Source: Pseudomonas sp.
GTDB taxonomy: Bacteria; Pseudomonadota; Gammaproteobacteria; Pseudomonadales; Pseudomonadaceae
Assembly: GCA_030699825.1 (NCBI GenBank)
Contig: JAUYKV010000050.1
Coordinates: 1 to 64,000, forward strand
Length of the DNA: 64,000 nt
Direction of reading: 5' to 3'
The number at the start of each line of letters is the position of its first letter. Position 1 is the stretch's first letter. Below are positions 63,919 through 64,000 of the stretch, in pieces. The notes under the pieces were generated by a model. That model was not told the DNA's origin, made no database searches, and was given only the letters and a program-made list of their open reading frames with translations. The position numbers were made by a program, and so were the translations under genes.

Positions 63919-64000
63919 TGCAAACAGTCGCTGTCATCGACTACGGCATGGGCAACCTGCATTCGGTGGCCAAGGCGCTGGAGCACGTCGGCGCCGGCAA
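63918..64000 (+). CDS. hisH: Imidazole glycerol phosphate synthase subunit HisH (partial)
   Basis: Only the first 27 codons are in the window: [20 protein letters not shown] and onward, the start of the glutamine amidotransferase subunit with its conserved DYGMGNL. It overlaps the hisB stop by one base and continues beyond the window. With HisF it forms the IGP synthase. Confidence 0.93.

Overview
The window is chromosomal DNA of a Pseudomonas, probably of the P. aeruginosa/mendocina/alcaligenes side of the genus. This rests on gene content and order. fabY, dctPQM, dctDB, the rml operon, tRNA-Thr, a polar amino-acid ABC transporter, tRNA-Phe, yggX, mutY, asmA, hisB and hisH follow the order I remember from the P. 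aeruginosa PAO1 PA5174-PA5142 segment. The core DNA is G+C rich and carries typical Pseudomonas REP palindromes.

Layout. 1-6 kb: ampG-like permease, alkyltransferase-like protein, a DUF481 outer-membrane gene preceded by a decayed paralogue, and the fatty-acid initiation synthase fabY. 6.5-13.1 kb: the C4-dicarboxylate TRAP transporter dctPQM with its two-component system dctBD; a sigma-54 type promoter is visible upstream of dctP. 13.3-16.7 kb: the dTDP-L-rhamnose operon in the order rmlB-A-C-D. 17.1 kb: tRNA-Thr(UGU). 17.7-22.0 kb: a methyltransferase and an amino-acid ABC transporter. 22.4-31.4 kb: a type I restriction-modification locus (hsdM, hsdS, a broken NERD/UvrD helicase remnant, an AlbA_2/Schlafen-type ATP-binding protein, hsdR), followed by a RelE/Phd toxin-antitoxin pair and a RhuM fragment.

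From 32,494 to 57,188 lies a genomic island inserted in the 3' end of tRNA-Phe(GAA). It is bounded by a perfect 45-bp direct repeat of the tRNA 3' half. Inside, four same-orientation copies of a short repeat containing ACCGCGTGAC (about 32,706; 36,496; 45,005; 56,812) cut the island into three modules: (A) a tyrosine integrase translationally coupled to a DUF927 helicase-like protein; (B) a WYL-regulated operon with a CrfC/RdcA-type dynamin, an RdcB-like coiled-coil protein and a patatin phospholipase; (C) a second tyrosine integrase with small island genes, an m5C DNA methyltransferase, an OLD-type ATPase with TOPRIM, and a two-gene unit of a thymidine-phosphorylase-like protein and a 1226-residue protein joining zinc ribbon, protein kinase, P-loop ATPase and a Rossmann-like C-terminus.

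Modules B and C look like defence cargo, and both contain gene combinations I do not recognise as named systems. The best candidates for something new are the phosphorylase-like/kinase-ATPase pair (51.8-56.6 kb) and the dynamin-RdcB-patatin operon (37.3-41.7 kb). Right of the island the core resumes with a 192-bp tandem repeat, yggX, mutY (whose start has been duplicated twice in frame from the end of asmA), asmA, an FAD oxidoreductase, hisB and the start of hisH.
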